The notes under the pieces are model-generated. The model worked only from the letters and a program-made list of their open reading frames with translations. It searched no databases and had not been told where the DNA came from. 19,776 nt of DNA from Bacteroidales bacterium (lineage in GTDB: Bacteria > Bacteroidota > Bacteroidia > Bacteroidales > Dysgonomonadaceae), in the NCBI GenBank assembly GCA_012518155.1, contig JAAYTC010000113.1, forward strand, positions 1 to 19,776, written 5' to 3'. The position numbers and the translations under genes were made by a program. Positions 6,982 to 14,204 of the stretch are shown here, one piece after another. Position 1 is the first letter of the stretch. Every line of letters starts with the position of its first letter.

Positions 6982-8124
6982 ATGGCAGAAACAAACTTCG
7001 TTGACTACGTTAAAATATTTTGCCGTTCGGGAAAGGGGGGGCGTGGCTCTGCCCATTTCCGGCGGGAAAAGTTTGTCCCAAAGGGTGGGCCTGACGGTGG
7101 CGACGGTGGCGACGGAGGAAGTGTAATTTTGCGGGGTAACCGCAATTACTGGACGTTGTTGCACTTGCGTTACCAACGACATATTTTTGCCGGACACGGT
7201 GAGAGCGGTTCCAAGGCAAAACGTTTCGGGAAGAGGGGAGAGTCGAAGGTGATTGAAGTTCCCTGCGGAACCGTGGTTTTTGACGCACACACGGGAGAGT
7301 ACCTGTGCGATATCACGGAGCACGACCAAGAGGTGGTTTTATTAAAAGGAGGCCGAGGAGGCCTGGGGAATGTTCACTTTAAATCGGCTACCAATCAGGC
7401 ACCCCGGTATGCTCAACCGGGGGAACCCTACGAAGAACGATGGGTAATCTTGGAACTAAAGCTTTTAGCAGACGTGGGATTGGTAGGTTTCCCCAACGCT
7501 GGTAAATCGACCCTGCTTTCCGTAGTTTCTGCCGCTAAACCAAAAATAGCGAATTATCCCTTTACCACGCTAGAACCTAATCTGGGGATCGTGAGTTATC
7601 AAGATGGTAAGTCGTTCGTGATGGCCGATATTCCCGGGATCATCGAGGGGGCCAGTGAAGGAAAGGGGTTGGGTTTACGCTTCTTGCGCCATATAGAACG
7701 AAACTCGCTGCTACTCTTCGTGATACCCGCCGATAGTGAAGATATAAGGGCAGAGTATGCCATCTTGGTAAACGAGTTGAAGCAGTACAATCCCGAGTTA
7801 CTTGATAAAAAACATGTGCTGGCAATATCTAAATCGGATATGCTGGACGAAGAGCTGATACAAGAAATTACCCTTGAACTGCCCGAAGATATCCCTTACG
7901 TGTTCATTTCGTCGATCACGGGATATGGGATACCGGTTTTGAAAGACGTGCTTTGGAGGGAACTTAACGAACAAGAATCAATGCCTTTGCCGGGGCCCCG
8001 GGATGTGTTGATTCACCGCGACAAAGATGTATCGCTCTACAATTTTGAGCCCGAAGAGACATTTCCCGACGAAGGAGAGGATAATGATACAGGCGAGGAA
8101 GATGATGATGAGGACTTTGAATGA
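6982..8124 (+). CDS. obg: GTPase Obg (CgtA)
   Basis: Essential ribosome-associated GTPase acting in late assembly of the 50S subunit and in stress control. The 380 residues show the glycine-rich OBG fold (1-160, including DGGDGGDGGS), then the G domain: G1 GFPNAGKST (169-177), G2 TT (195-196), G3 DIPG (216-219), G4 SKSD (283-286) and G5 SSITG (310-314). The G4 box has Ser in place of the usual Asn of NKxD. The C-terminus is a strongly acidic tail (355-380), the usual end of Obg proteins in this group. It lies three bases after adk and overlaps pgeF by four bases (ATGA), suggesting translational coupling along the operon. Confidence 0.97.
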   Translation: MAETNFVDYVKIFCRSGKGGRGSAHFRREKFVPKGGPDGGDGGDGGSVILRGNRNYWTLLHLRYQRHIFAGHGESGSKAKRFGKRGESKVIEVPCGTVVFDAHTGEYLCDITEHDQEVVLLKGGRGGLGNVHFKSATNQAPRYAQPGEPYEERWVILELKLLADVGLVGFPNAGKSTLLSVVSAAKPKIANYPFTTLEPNLGIVSYQDGKSFVMADIPGIIEGASEGKGLGLRFLRHIERNSLLLFVIPADSEDIRAEYAILVNELKQYNPELLDKKHVLAISKSDMLDEELIQEITLELPEDIPYVFISSITGYGIPVLKDVLWRELNEQESMPLPGPRDVLIHRDKDVSLYNFEPEETFPDEGEDNDTGEEDDDEDFE

Positions 8125-8942
8125 AGGTGCACTCCCAATACAACAATTTGCTTCTTTTTGATCTGTTGGATAAGGAAGAAACAATCGCTCACTTCAGCAC
8201 TACTCGTGTAGGAGGCGTGAGCCATGGCTCCTATGCTTCTCTTAACACGGGTAATTTTTCCGACGACAACCCGTTGAATATTCATGAAAACCGGCAAATT
8301 ATCGCTCGGATGTTTTACATGGAGATGGATCGGTTTATCATTCCTCATCAAACTCACGGAACGGGGGTGTTAAACGTCGACGGCGAGTTTCTTCAGAGGG
8401 ATCACGCGTCAGCCATCGAAACCTTGTATGGGGTGGACGCGGTGATAACCAGCGAGAAAGGAATTTTTGTTTGCGTGACAACAGCCGACTGTGTCCCTAT
8501 TTTGCTGTATGATCGCGACAAAGAAGTGGTCGCCGCGATCCACGCGGGCTGGAGGGGCACGGTGGGGGGGATCGTGGAAAACACTTTGCGTGAGATGGAA
8601 CAGCACTACAACTCTGCTGCAGAAGATATTATTGCCGGAATTGGACCCGCTATTAGCCAATCTCACTATGAGGTGGGGGAAGAGGTGATCGAACGATTTC
8701 GTGAAAAGGGATTCGATCTTTCAGACAAAGCGGTCTTCTATCGGGAAAAGTTGACAGGAAAACGCTATTTAGATTTAAAGGAGATTAACCGTCGTGTACT
8801 TGTTCGACTGGGTCTACCGGAGGCGAGTATCGAGAAAAGCGACTTCTGTACATTCGACAAGCAAGAGCTATTTTTTTCGGCTCGACGGCAGACCGTTCAT
8901 TCGGGGAGGATGCTTTCGGGTATCATGAGAAAAGGGAGATAG
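8121..8942 (+). CDS. pgeF: Peptidoglycan editing factor PgeF / YfiH-LACC1 family
   Basis: Multicopper-oxidase-like fold of the YfiH/YlmD/LACC1 family. Members have been described as purine nucleoside phosphorylases/deaminases and as PgeF, which removes wrongly built muropeptide precursors. The exact substrate here is not shown by sequence. At 273 residues the length is standard. The metal/catalytic triad is visible: H79 in HQTHG, C124 in TTADCVPI and H141 in HAGWRG. The late conserved Cys (DFCTF, 243) and SARR motif (253-256) are also present. The start ATG overlaps the obg stop (ATGA), making it the last gene of adk-obg-pgeF. A strong stem-loop follows 10 bases after the stop. Confidence 0.93.
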   Translation: MKVHSQYNNLLLFDLLDKEETIAHFSTTRVGGVSHGSYASLNTGNFSDDNPLNIHENRQIIARMFYMEMDRFIIPHQTHGTGVLNVDGEFLQRDHASAIETLYGVDAVITSEKGIFVCVTTADCVPILLYDRDKEVVAAIHAGWRGTVGGIVENTLREMEQHYNSAAEDIIAGIGPAISQSHYEVGEEVIERFREKGFDLSDKAVFYREKLTGKRYLDLKEINRRVLVRLGLPEASIEKSDFCTFDKQELFFSARRQTVHSGRMLSGIMRKGR

Positions 8943-8952
8943 CCCTTAACGT

Positions 8953-8991
8953 GAAAGGGAACAGAATGCCATTGGCAAATTGTTCCCTTTC
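8953..8991. terminator. Strong hairpin after pgeF, no T-tract
   Basis: GAAAGGGAACA (8953-8963) and TGTTCCCTTTC (8981-8991) form a perfect 11-base-pair stem; the 17-base loop itself contains TGCC/GGCA. Neither side has a run of Ts, so it may be an mRNA 3'-end stabiliser or a non-canonical bidirectional terminator between convergent pgeF and sod. Confidence 0.65.
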
Positions 8992-9002
8992 TACGAATAA
9001 AT

Positions 9003-9025
9003 ATGCTTGCTTTTAATGCAAGTAT
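9003..9025 (-). terminator. Candidate terminator of sod
   Basis: ATGCTTGC and GCAAGTAT form an eight-pair stem (one G-T) around a seven-base loop, 15 bases past the sod stop. On the minus strand it is followed by the moderately T-rich ATATTTATTC. Confidence 0.4.
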
Positions 9026-9040
9026 GTTAGATGTGCCGCA

Positions 9041-9730
9041 TCAATAACGTTGACCCACCGTTTCCCAGTCAACAATTTTCCAGATCTCTTTCAAGTGCTC
9101 GGCGCGTCTGTTTTGGTAGTCGAGGTAGTAGGAGTGCTCCCACACGTCGAATCCCAAAATGGGGGTTAACCCTTTTGTGACGGGGTTCCCACCGCCGCTC
9201 TCTTTTTCAATCGAGAGTTTACCATTGTCGTCTTTTGCCAACCATACCCAGCCAGAACCGAAAACCGAAACACCGGCCGCGTTAAACTCTTCTTTGAATT
9301 TTTCAAATGAGCCAAATTGCTCGTTGATCGCATCCCCTAACTGTCCGGTAGGCTCACCGCCGCCCCCTTTTTTGAAAGAGGTGAAATAGAGGTTGTGATT
9401 CAATATTTGCCCGGCATTATTGAAGATAGCACCATCGCTCTCTTTTACTACTGTCACAAGATCGGCATCTTCTAACTTGGTTCCCACGACCAGTTTATTT
9501 AAATTATCCACGTACGCCTGGTGGTGTATGCCGTAGTGAAGTTCAACCGTTTGTTTACTGATAACCGGCTCCAAGGCGTCGGTCTCGTAGGGCAATGCTA
9601 CTTTTTCGAATTTCATATTTACACTATTTTTAGAATTATTGTTTTCGTTATTTCTCGCGCTGGAGTTACTGCAACTGATCGTGGCGAATACCACTAATCC
9701 AGTTAATAGATAGAGATGCATTGTTTTCAT
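9041..9730 (-). CDS. sodB: Fe/Mn superoxide dismutase with lipoprotein signal peptide
   Basis: Converts superoxide to oxygen and hydrogen peroxide. With the ATG at 9730 the protein has 229 residues. It begins with a lipoprotein signal peptide (MKTMHLYLLTGLVVFATISC, lipid-bearing Cys at 20) and an Asn/Ser-rich linker (21-38), followed by a complete SOD of 191 residues. The metal ligands are H65, H112, D195 and H199. NNAGQ (Gln 108) is the arrangement seen in Fe-type and cambialistic enzymes, so metal choice cannot be fixed. The protein is predicted to be anchored outside the cytoplasm. A TTG-type extension to 9796 would bury the signal peptide, so I reject it; GATGAGG lies just before the chosen ATG. 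Met 39 (at 9616) falls exactly where cytosolic SODs begin. It is a single-gene unit with two TTGATCAA palindromes nearby. Confidence 0.93.
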   Translation of the reverse strand: MKTMHLYLLTGLVVFATISCSNSSARNNENNNSKNSVNMKFEKVALPYETDALEPVISKQTVELHYGIHHQAYVDNLNKLVVGTKLEDADLVTVVKESDGAIFNNAGQILNHNLYFTSFKKGGGGEPTGQLGDAINEQFGSFEKFKEEFNAAGVSVFGSGWVWLAKDDNGKLSIEKESGGGNPVTKGLTPILGFDVWEHSYYLDYQNRRAEHLKEIWKIVDWETVGQRY

Positions 9731-9745
9731 AACCTCATCATTTAG

Positions 9746-9838
9746 TTGATCAATAATATAACGAAAAGCACGCGTTATTGTTCGTTTTGCTTCCATTTGT
9801 TCGAGTAACGATCAGGGCCTTTCGCCATTGATCAATGG
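9746..9838. promoter_or_regulatory. Two TTGATCAA palindromic sites upstream of sod
   Basis: TTGATCAAT occurs at 9746-9754 and again at 9828-9836. The second lies inside a perfect 14-base palindrome, CCATTGATCAATGG (9825-9838). They bracket the region where the sod promoter must lie (start codon at 9730). No standard TAnnTTTG box is obvious between them; TATTATTG on the minus strand is the nearest. Possible operator, regulator unknown. Confidence 0.4.
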
Positions 9839-9847
9839 GTTGCTTCC

Positions 9848-9883
9848 AAAAAGAAACGCCCGAGAGCAGCTACTCCGGGCGTT
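9848..9883 (-). terminator. Terminator of the rsfS-ftsH unit
   Basis: On the minus strand AACGCCCG and CGGGCGTT (plus 9876-9883 and 9855-9862) form a perfect eight-pair GC-rich stem, extended by an inner GAG/CTC, followed by TTTCTTTTT. It lies 34 bases after the ftsH stop. Confidence 0.88.
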
Positions 9884-9916
9884 CTATCTATTTTGTCTAT
9901 AGCCTTTTTTATTTAT

Positions 9917-12013
9917 TTATGGCGCGGGCGATTCCGGCCGTGGTTCTGTTCTTTCGGTATTCGTCTCTTCCTGTTCCTGCTGAGCGTCCAAGAAGACGGA
10001 GTCGTTGGATCCATCCGGTCGGGAGGGCAGTGTTTGTTTTTCCGGAGTTTCGGGAGTACTTTCTAGTATCTCTTGCGAACGAGATATCCATTTGCGCTTC
10101 CCGAAAATATGCTCCAGGTCGTCCGAGTAAATGATCTCTTTCTCCAGCAAGATGGTCGCCAGTTCTTTATGGCCTACTGCCTTCTCGCTCAAGATATTTT
10201 TTGCCCGCTCATACTGTTCCGCTATCATGCTTTTCACTTCGCTGTCGATCAACCTTGCCGTGTCATCGCTGTAGGGTTTAGAGAAAGTGTACTCCTGCCC
10301 CGAGGTATCGTAATAACTCAGGTTGGGGAGTTTATCGCTCATCCCCATGTAGGTAACCATAGCATAAGCTTGTTTAGTCACACGCTCAAGGTCGTTCATA
10401 GCCCCTGACGAAATCTGCCCGATAAACAGATCTTCTGCTGCCCTTCCACCGAGGAGAGCACACATTTCGTCGAGCATTTGATCCTTGGTGGTGATCTGTC
10501 GCTCTTCGGGGAGGTACCAAGCCGCACCCAGTGCTTTTCCGCGCGGCACGATGGTTACTTTTACCAGGGGATTAGCGTGTTCCAAGAACCAGCTTAACGT
10601 AGCGTGCCCCGCCTCGTGGATAGCGATCGACTTCTTCTCGTCCTGCGTGATAATTTTGTTCTTTTTTTCCAATCCTCCTACAATACGGTCCACCGCATTC
10701 ATGAAGTCCTCTCTCTGCACGAACTTCTTTTTCTTTCTCGCGGCAATCAATGCTGCCTCGTTACAGACGTTCGCGATATCAGCACCCGAGAATCCGGGGG
10801 TTTGACGTGCCAGGAAGTCGATATTGATCGATTCATCTATCTTGATGGGTCGGAGGTGAACCTTGAAAATCTCTCTCCGATCGTTCAGGTCGGGTAATTC
10901 CACGTATATCTGCCGGTCGAAACGTCCTGCCCTGAGCAGGGCTTTATCAAGCACGTCGGCACGGTTCGTGGCCGCGAGAATAATGACTCCACTGTTGGAG
11001 CCGAAGCCATCCATCTCGGTGAGGAGTTGATTCAATGTATTCTCACGCTCGTCGTTCGAGCCGAAGTTGGTGTTTTTACCACGGGCACGGCCCACGGCAT
11101 CGATCTCGTCGATGAACACGATACAGGGTGCCTTCTCCTTCGCCTGTCGGAAAAGATCGCGCACCCGTGAGGCACCCACTCCCACGAACATTTCCACGAA
11201 ATCGGAACCGGAGATTGAAAAGAAAGGCACATTGGCCTCACCGGCTACTGCCTTTGCCAGCAATGTCTTCCCGGTCCCGGGGGGGCCTACCAGGAGAGCA
11301 CCCTTTGGTATTTTCCCACCCAGGTTGGTATAGTTCCCCGGATTTTTTAGAAATTCAACAATCTCTTGTACTTCCTCCTTGGCTTCCGAGAGGCCGGCCA
11401 CGTCTTTAAAGGTGACTTTCTGGCTGGAGTCTCTGTCGAAAAGTTGCGCTTTGGATTTACCCACGCTAAACACGCCGCCTGATCCTCCACCAGCACCGCC
11501 TTGCATTCTGCGCATCATCCATATCCAAAAAACGATAAGCAAAAGGAACGGGGCAAAGGTGATCAATATCCCCCATACTTCCGAAGAGGTGTCGAAACGA
11601 ACCTCTATATCGTAGTTTCGTTCCTCTTTAACGCCTTCGATAAATTCCGAGATGGCATCGGGCGATGATCCTTTTACCCGGATAACCGGAGTTCTACCCA
11701 CCCGGTTTGCATCGTCGCCAAATATTTGGGGAATAGACTCTTCCCGCACGATAGCCTCCGCGGTTTCCTTGTTGTTATAGACAACTACGCTGCTGATTCG
11801 ATTATCCCTCACGTACTCTTGAAACTCCGACCATTTTATCTCTTTAACCGTTGTGTCTTGACCAAAAAACCACATCCCCATCAGGATAGCCAGCACGATC
11901 GCGTACACCCAATAGGGATTAAATGGCTTCTTAGGATTGGTGTTGCCTCCCAACTTTGGGCGTAAAGTGGGTTGTTTGTCTTGTTGTTTATTATCTTTAT
12001 TCGTATTGCTCAT
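9917..12013 (-). CDS. ftsH: ATP-dependent zinc metalloprotease FtsH
   Basis: Inner-membrane AAA+ protease that extracts and degrades membrane and some soluble proteins. From the ATG at 12013 it has 698 residues: first membrane helix (about 33-50), periplasmic domain (about 51-145), second helix (about 147-168), Gly-rich linker, AAA+ domain with Walker A GPPGTGKT (243-250), pore loop FVG (276-278), Walker B IVFIDEID (298-305) and the second region of homology (about 350-367). The protease domain has the zinc site HEAGH (466-470) and the later Asp of SSGAMND. The C-terminal 45 residues are a Glu/Pro/Thr-rich tail of low complexity. The frame could be extended to 12148, overlapping rsfS, but the extra part lacks family features. 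The MSNTNKDNKQ start precedes the membrane helix properly. It is the second gene of the rsfS-ftsH unit. Confidence 0.97.
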   Translation of the reverse strand: MSNTNKDNKQQDKQPTLRPKLGGNTNPKKPFNPYWVYAIVLAILMGMWFFGQDTTVKEIKWSEFQEYVRDNRISSVVVYNNKETAEAIVREESIPQIFGDDANRVGRTPVIRVKGSSPDAISEFIEGVKEERNYDIEVRFDTSSEVWGILITFAPFLLLIVFWIWMMRRMQGGAGGGSGGVFSVGKSKAQLFDRDSSQKVTFKDVAGLSEAKEEVQEIVEFLKNPGNYTNLGGKIPKGALLVGPPGTGKTLLAKAVAGEANVPFFSISGSDFVEMFVGVGASRVRDLFRQAKEKAPCIVFIDEIDAVGRARGKNTNFGSNDERENTLNQLLTEMDGFGSNSGVIILAATNRADVLDKALLRAGRFDRQIYVELPDLNDRREIFKVHLRPIKIDESINIDFLARQTPGFSGADIANVCNEAALIAARKKKKFVQREDFMNAVDRIVGGLEKKNKIITQDEKKSIAIHEAGHATLSWFLEHANPLVKVTIVPRGKALGAAWYLPEERQITTKDQMLDEMCALLGGRAAEDLFIGQISSGAMNDLERVTKQAYAMVTYMGMSDKLPNLSYYDTSGQEYTFSKPYSDDTARLIDSEVKSMIAEQYERAKNILSEKAVGHKELATILLEKEIIYSDDLEHIFGKRKWISRSQEILESTPETPEKQTLPSRPDGSNDSVFLDAQQEQEETNTERTEPRPESPAP

Positions 12014-12105
12014 TTGTTTTGCTACCTTATCTGAAATTGGTAATGCCTCGTTTTTATCCCGGATGAAAATCCTTGTTTTGTAACAACTCTTCGAGTAATA
12101 AGTTT

Positions 12106-12465
12106 TTAATCGATATTTGGAATCCGTGTGGAACGGGCATCCTCCCATAGGAGATCGATGTTGTAGAAATTTCGCAATTCAGGCAGGAAAATATGAACGA
12201 TAACGTTCCCATAATCCATGCCAATCCATTCTGCAAGTTGCTGCCCGTGTACGCGAAGTGGTCGTTCGCCGGTGTTTTTCACAACGTTTTTCTCTACCGA
12301 TTCTGCCAGTGCCGATACCTGGGTAGGCGTGTTGCCTTCGCAAATCACGAAATAATCGCAGACTGCTCCGGATAATTCACCCAGTTCGATGGCATTGATG
12401 TTTTTTCCTTTTTTCTCTTGGATACCTTCGATAACATGTTGTAAAAACTCGTTCTGTTCTATCAT
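12106..12465 (-). CDS. rsfS: Ribosomal silencing factor RsfS
   Basis: RsfS/YbeB/Iojap protein: binds ribosomal protein uL14 on the 50S subunit and blocks subunit joining when nutrients are short. At 119 residues the length is typical. The visible family signature runs through GKNINAIELGEL, CDYFVICEGNT (the usual DYFVIASG motif with Cys-Glu), RVHGQQLAEWIGMDYGNVIVHIF and the closing YNIDLLWEDA. It begins with ATG at 12465. ftsH starts 92 bases downstream on the same strand with no terminator between, so the two are probably one transcript. A stem-loop and a TATCTTTG box lie upstream. Confidence 0.95.
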   Translation of the reverse strand: MIEQNEFLQHVIEGIQEKKGKNINAIELGELSGAVCDYFVICEGNTPTQVSALAESVEKNVVKNTGERPLRVHGQQLAEWIGMDYGNVIVHIFLPELRNFYNIDLLWEDARSTRIPNID

Positions 12466-12496
12466 CCTTAATTTTAAGCCGGTTTTATAAATAATT

Positions 12497-12539
12497 CGAG
12501 CTTCGTGAGTTTGGTTGCATACTTCTTATCACGAACTCG
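12497..12539 (-). promoter_or_regulatory. Leader stem-loop before rsfS
   Basis: On the minus strand CGAGTTCGTGA (12539-12529) pairs with TCACGAA then CTCG (12508-12502 and 12500-12497), giving 11 pairs with one bulged base (12501) around a 20-base loop. It sits between the candidate promoter and the rsfS start, inside the predicted leader. Confidence 0.5.
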
Positions 12540-12580
12540 CGAACATTCAGTAAGGTATCAAAAACACCGTACTGTTGTGA

Positions 12581-12588
12581 CAAAGATA
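12581..12588 (-). promoter_or_regulatory. -7 box for rsfS-ftsH
   Basis: Read on the minus strand this is TATCTTTG, a consensus -7 box, 115 bases before the rsfS ATG. No TTTG is seen at -33. The implied leader of about 105-110 bases contains the stem-loop at 12497-12539. Confidence 0.6.
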
Positions 12589-12663
12589 GGTTGTTTTTTC
12601 TTTATAACGGCCCGAAAATAGGGACAACCTTCTCTTTCGTGTAATATTGAACAAAAACAGTGC

Positions 12664-12699
12664 CAAAAAAAATAAAGCCTTGTCTCGAAAGACAAGGCT
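12664..12699 (-). terminator. Terminator of the DUF1080 gene
   Basis: On the minus strand AGCCTTGTCT-TTCG-AGACAAGGCT is a perfect ten-pair stem with a stable TTCG tetraloop, followed by TTATTTTTTTT. It lies 54 bases after the stop at 12754. Confidence 0.93.
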
Positions 12700-12753
12700 C
12701 ATTAAGTTTCTTCAGGTACGCTGTTGTCATACGATGAGCAACTGAATGTTGTG

Positions 12754-14022
12754 CTATAAGGTTTGCAACTTGAGCGATCTCCATAACACTTTGATTCCAC
12801 CTCCATCGTGAATTTGGAGCGCGATTCTTCCTTGTGCCTGTCCGATTTTTTCGTCGGTGAGATTCACCATCTCTTTGCCATTCAGCCACGTTTGAATATT
12901 ATCTCCTTCTACACGGATACGCATCGTGTTCCAATCCCCTTCGATGAGGTTATCTTCCCCTTCCGGTATCTGAGCGAGCCAGCCTCTTCCGTAAGACTCG
13001 TATATACCACCGGTATGCATGTTTTTGGGAGCTACTTCCACTTGCCAACCGTTCACGATTGCCACCGGCTCGATGAACGAACGAATGAAAACGCCCGAAT
13101 TCCCATCGGCTTCCTGTTTGAATTCAACCGTTAGGTCAAAATCGTCGTAATATTCCCGGGTAGCCAAGTAGCCATATTCTTTATCAGGCCCGCTTTCGCA
13201 TACCAACAATCCATCTTGCACGTACCATTTCTCGGTGCCATACACTTCCCAGCCATGCAGGTCTTCCCCGTTAAAAAGGTTTACCTCTTGGGTTTTTCTC
13301 GGGAGTTCCTTCACTTTGACGTTGCGGAACCAAGCGGCCGACCCGTGATCTTGGAGGCAAAGTACCCCTTTACGTGCCAAGCCATACTCGGGAGCATCTT
13401 CCCATTTCCCACTGTTTTTTCGCTCGAACCAGTCATCGGTCCATGCTTCGAATTCAATCACTTTTTCACCGTTTAGCCAGTGCTCCACGTGGCCATTATC
13501 GAATACAATCTTCGAAGTGTTCCATTCGCCGGCAGGTTTGATGATTGTTTTTTCCGGGTCGGTGGTATACATCGCGTAGTCGGCACCCGTTTTTTGCCAA
13601 TCCTCCAGGGGTTCCGGGAAGTTCAGTTCGTCAATGAGCTGGTATTCAGGGCCGGTTACATAAGGCACCGCGAATTTCGGGTTCTCAACAACGTGGTATA
13701 ATACACCGCTGTTGCCACCATCCGCGATTCTCCATTCCCATTTCAACTCGAAGTTCTCGTAAATTTTTTCGGTCACGATATACCCGTGCTCGTCGGCACC
13801 CTCGCCTTTGGCTTGGATCATGCCATCTTCGGCGAACCAAGGAGCCGTAAGCTCTTCACCATTATAGTCTCGCCATCCATTCAAGGTTTCACCATCGAAC
13901 AGCAGTTCCCATCCCTCGGCGATTTCCTGCTGCGTGAGGGTGTTGTGTTTCGCCCCACTGTTACAGGCAGTCGTCAATACCATCATAACTGTCGTAAATA
14001 ATAAAATAATTTTAGATTTCAT
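12754..14022 (-). CDS. Lipoprotein with two DUF1080 (3-keto-disaccharide hydrolase) domains
   Basis: The 422-residue exported protein has a lipoprotein signal peptide (MKSKIILLFTTVMMVLTTAC, Cys 20). Two DUF1080 domains follow, at about 36-239 and 246-421. Each repeats the same landmarks: LFDGETLNGW / LFNGEDLHGW, GGNSGVLY / DGNSGVFI, a Trp-Leu-Asn-Gly strand near the end (HWLNG / TWLNG) and a closing Gln-Asp/His strand (LCLQDHG / LQIHDGG). The fold is a concanavalin-like beta sandwich. Relatives in Bacteroidota include 3-keto-glycoside hydrolases of carbohydrate pathways, which suggests glycoside use at the cell surface or in the periplasm. The two halves are diverged, not recent duplicates. 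No carbohydrate-utilisation partners (SusC/D, oxidoreductase) stand beside it. It has its own -7 box and terminator. Confidence 0.9.
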   Translation of the reverse strand: MKSKIILLFTTVMMVLTTACNSGAKHNTLTQQEIAEGWELLFDGETLNGWRDYNGEELTAPWFAEDGMIQAKGEGADEHGYIVTEKIYENFELKWEWRIADGGNSGVLYHVVENPKFAVPYVTGPEYQLIDELNFPEPLEDWQKTGADYAMYTTDPEKTIIKPAGEWNTSKIVFDNGHVEHWLNGEKVIEFEAWTDDWFERKNSGKWEDAPEYGLARKGVLCLQDHGSAAWFRNVKVKELPRKTQEVNLFNGEDLHGWEVYGTEKWYVQDGLLVCESGPDKEYGYLATREYYDDFDLTVEFKQEADGNSGVFIRSFIEPVAIVNGWQVEVAPKNMHTGGIYESYGRGWLAQIPEGEDNLIEGDWNTMRIRVEGDNIQTWLNGKEMVNLTDEKIGQAQGRIALQIHDGGGIKVLWRSLKLQTL

Positions 14023-14064
14023 CGTTTCTTTTTTATAAGGGTTATCTATGTTGAGTTTATACTA

Positions 14065-14072
14065 CAAAGATA
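14065..14072 (-). promoter_or_regulatory. -7 box for the DUF1080 gene
   Basis: The minus strand reads TATCTTTG, matching TAnnTTTG, 42 bases before the ATG at 14022. There is no clear TTTG 19-21 bases upstream. Confidence 0.65.
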
Positions 14073-14111
14073 TTAAAAAGAGATTAGAATCGCACATTTT
14101 GGAAAAGAATA

Positions 14112-14125
14112 CCTACGTTTGTAGG
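14112..14125 (+). promoter_or_regulatory. Candidate ribF -7 box inside a small palindrome
   Basis: TACGTTTG (14114-14121) fits TAnnTTTG and is embedded in CCTAC-GTTT-GTAGG, a perfect five-pair inverted repeat. The only nearby TTTG is 12 bases upstream (14098-14101), too close for a normal -33 box, so the promoter call is uncertain. Confidence 0.4.
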
Positions 14126-14135
14126 CTGTAGCGAG

Positions 14136-14164
14136 CGATTTTAAACAAACAGTCGTTAAAATCG
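14136..14164 (+). repeat. Inverted repeat in the ribF leader
   Basis: CGATTTTAA (14136-14144) and TTAAAATCG (14156-14164) are perfect inverted copies around 11 bases; a G-T and an A-T pair extend the stem to 11. It lies 41 bases before the ribF start. It does not resemble an FMN riboswitch. Confidence 0.5.
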
Positions 14165-14204
14165 TTCATAGTAGAAACGCGATTAACAATTAATTTATTC
14201 GATT

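Noticed and set aside
12014..12148. N-terminal extension of FtsH
   Set aside because: It would overlap rsfS and place 45 unrelated residues before a normal FtsH start.
12602..12889. 95-codon minus-strand frame near the DUF1080 terminator
   Set aside because: It overlaps the end of the DUF1080 gene in another frame and reads through its terminator.
14023..14204. FMN riboswitch upstream of ribF
   Set aside because: None of the conserved RFN-element blocks is visible, only simple inverted repeats.
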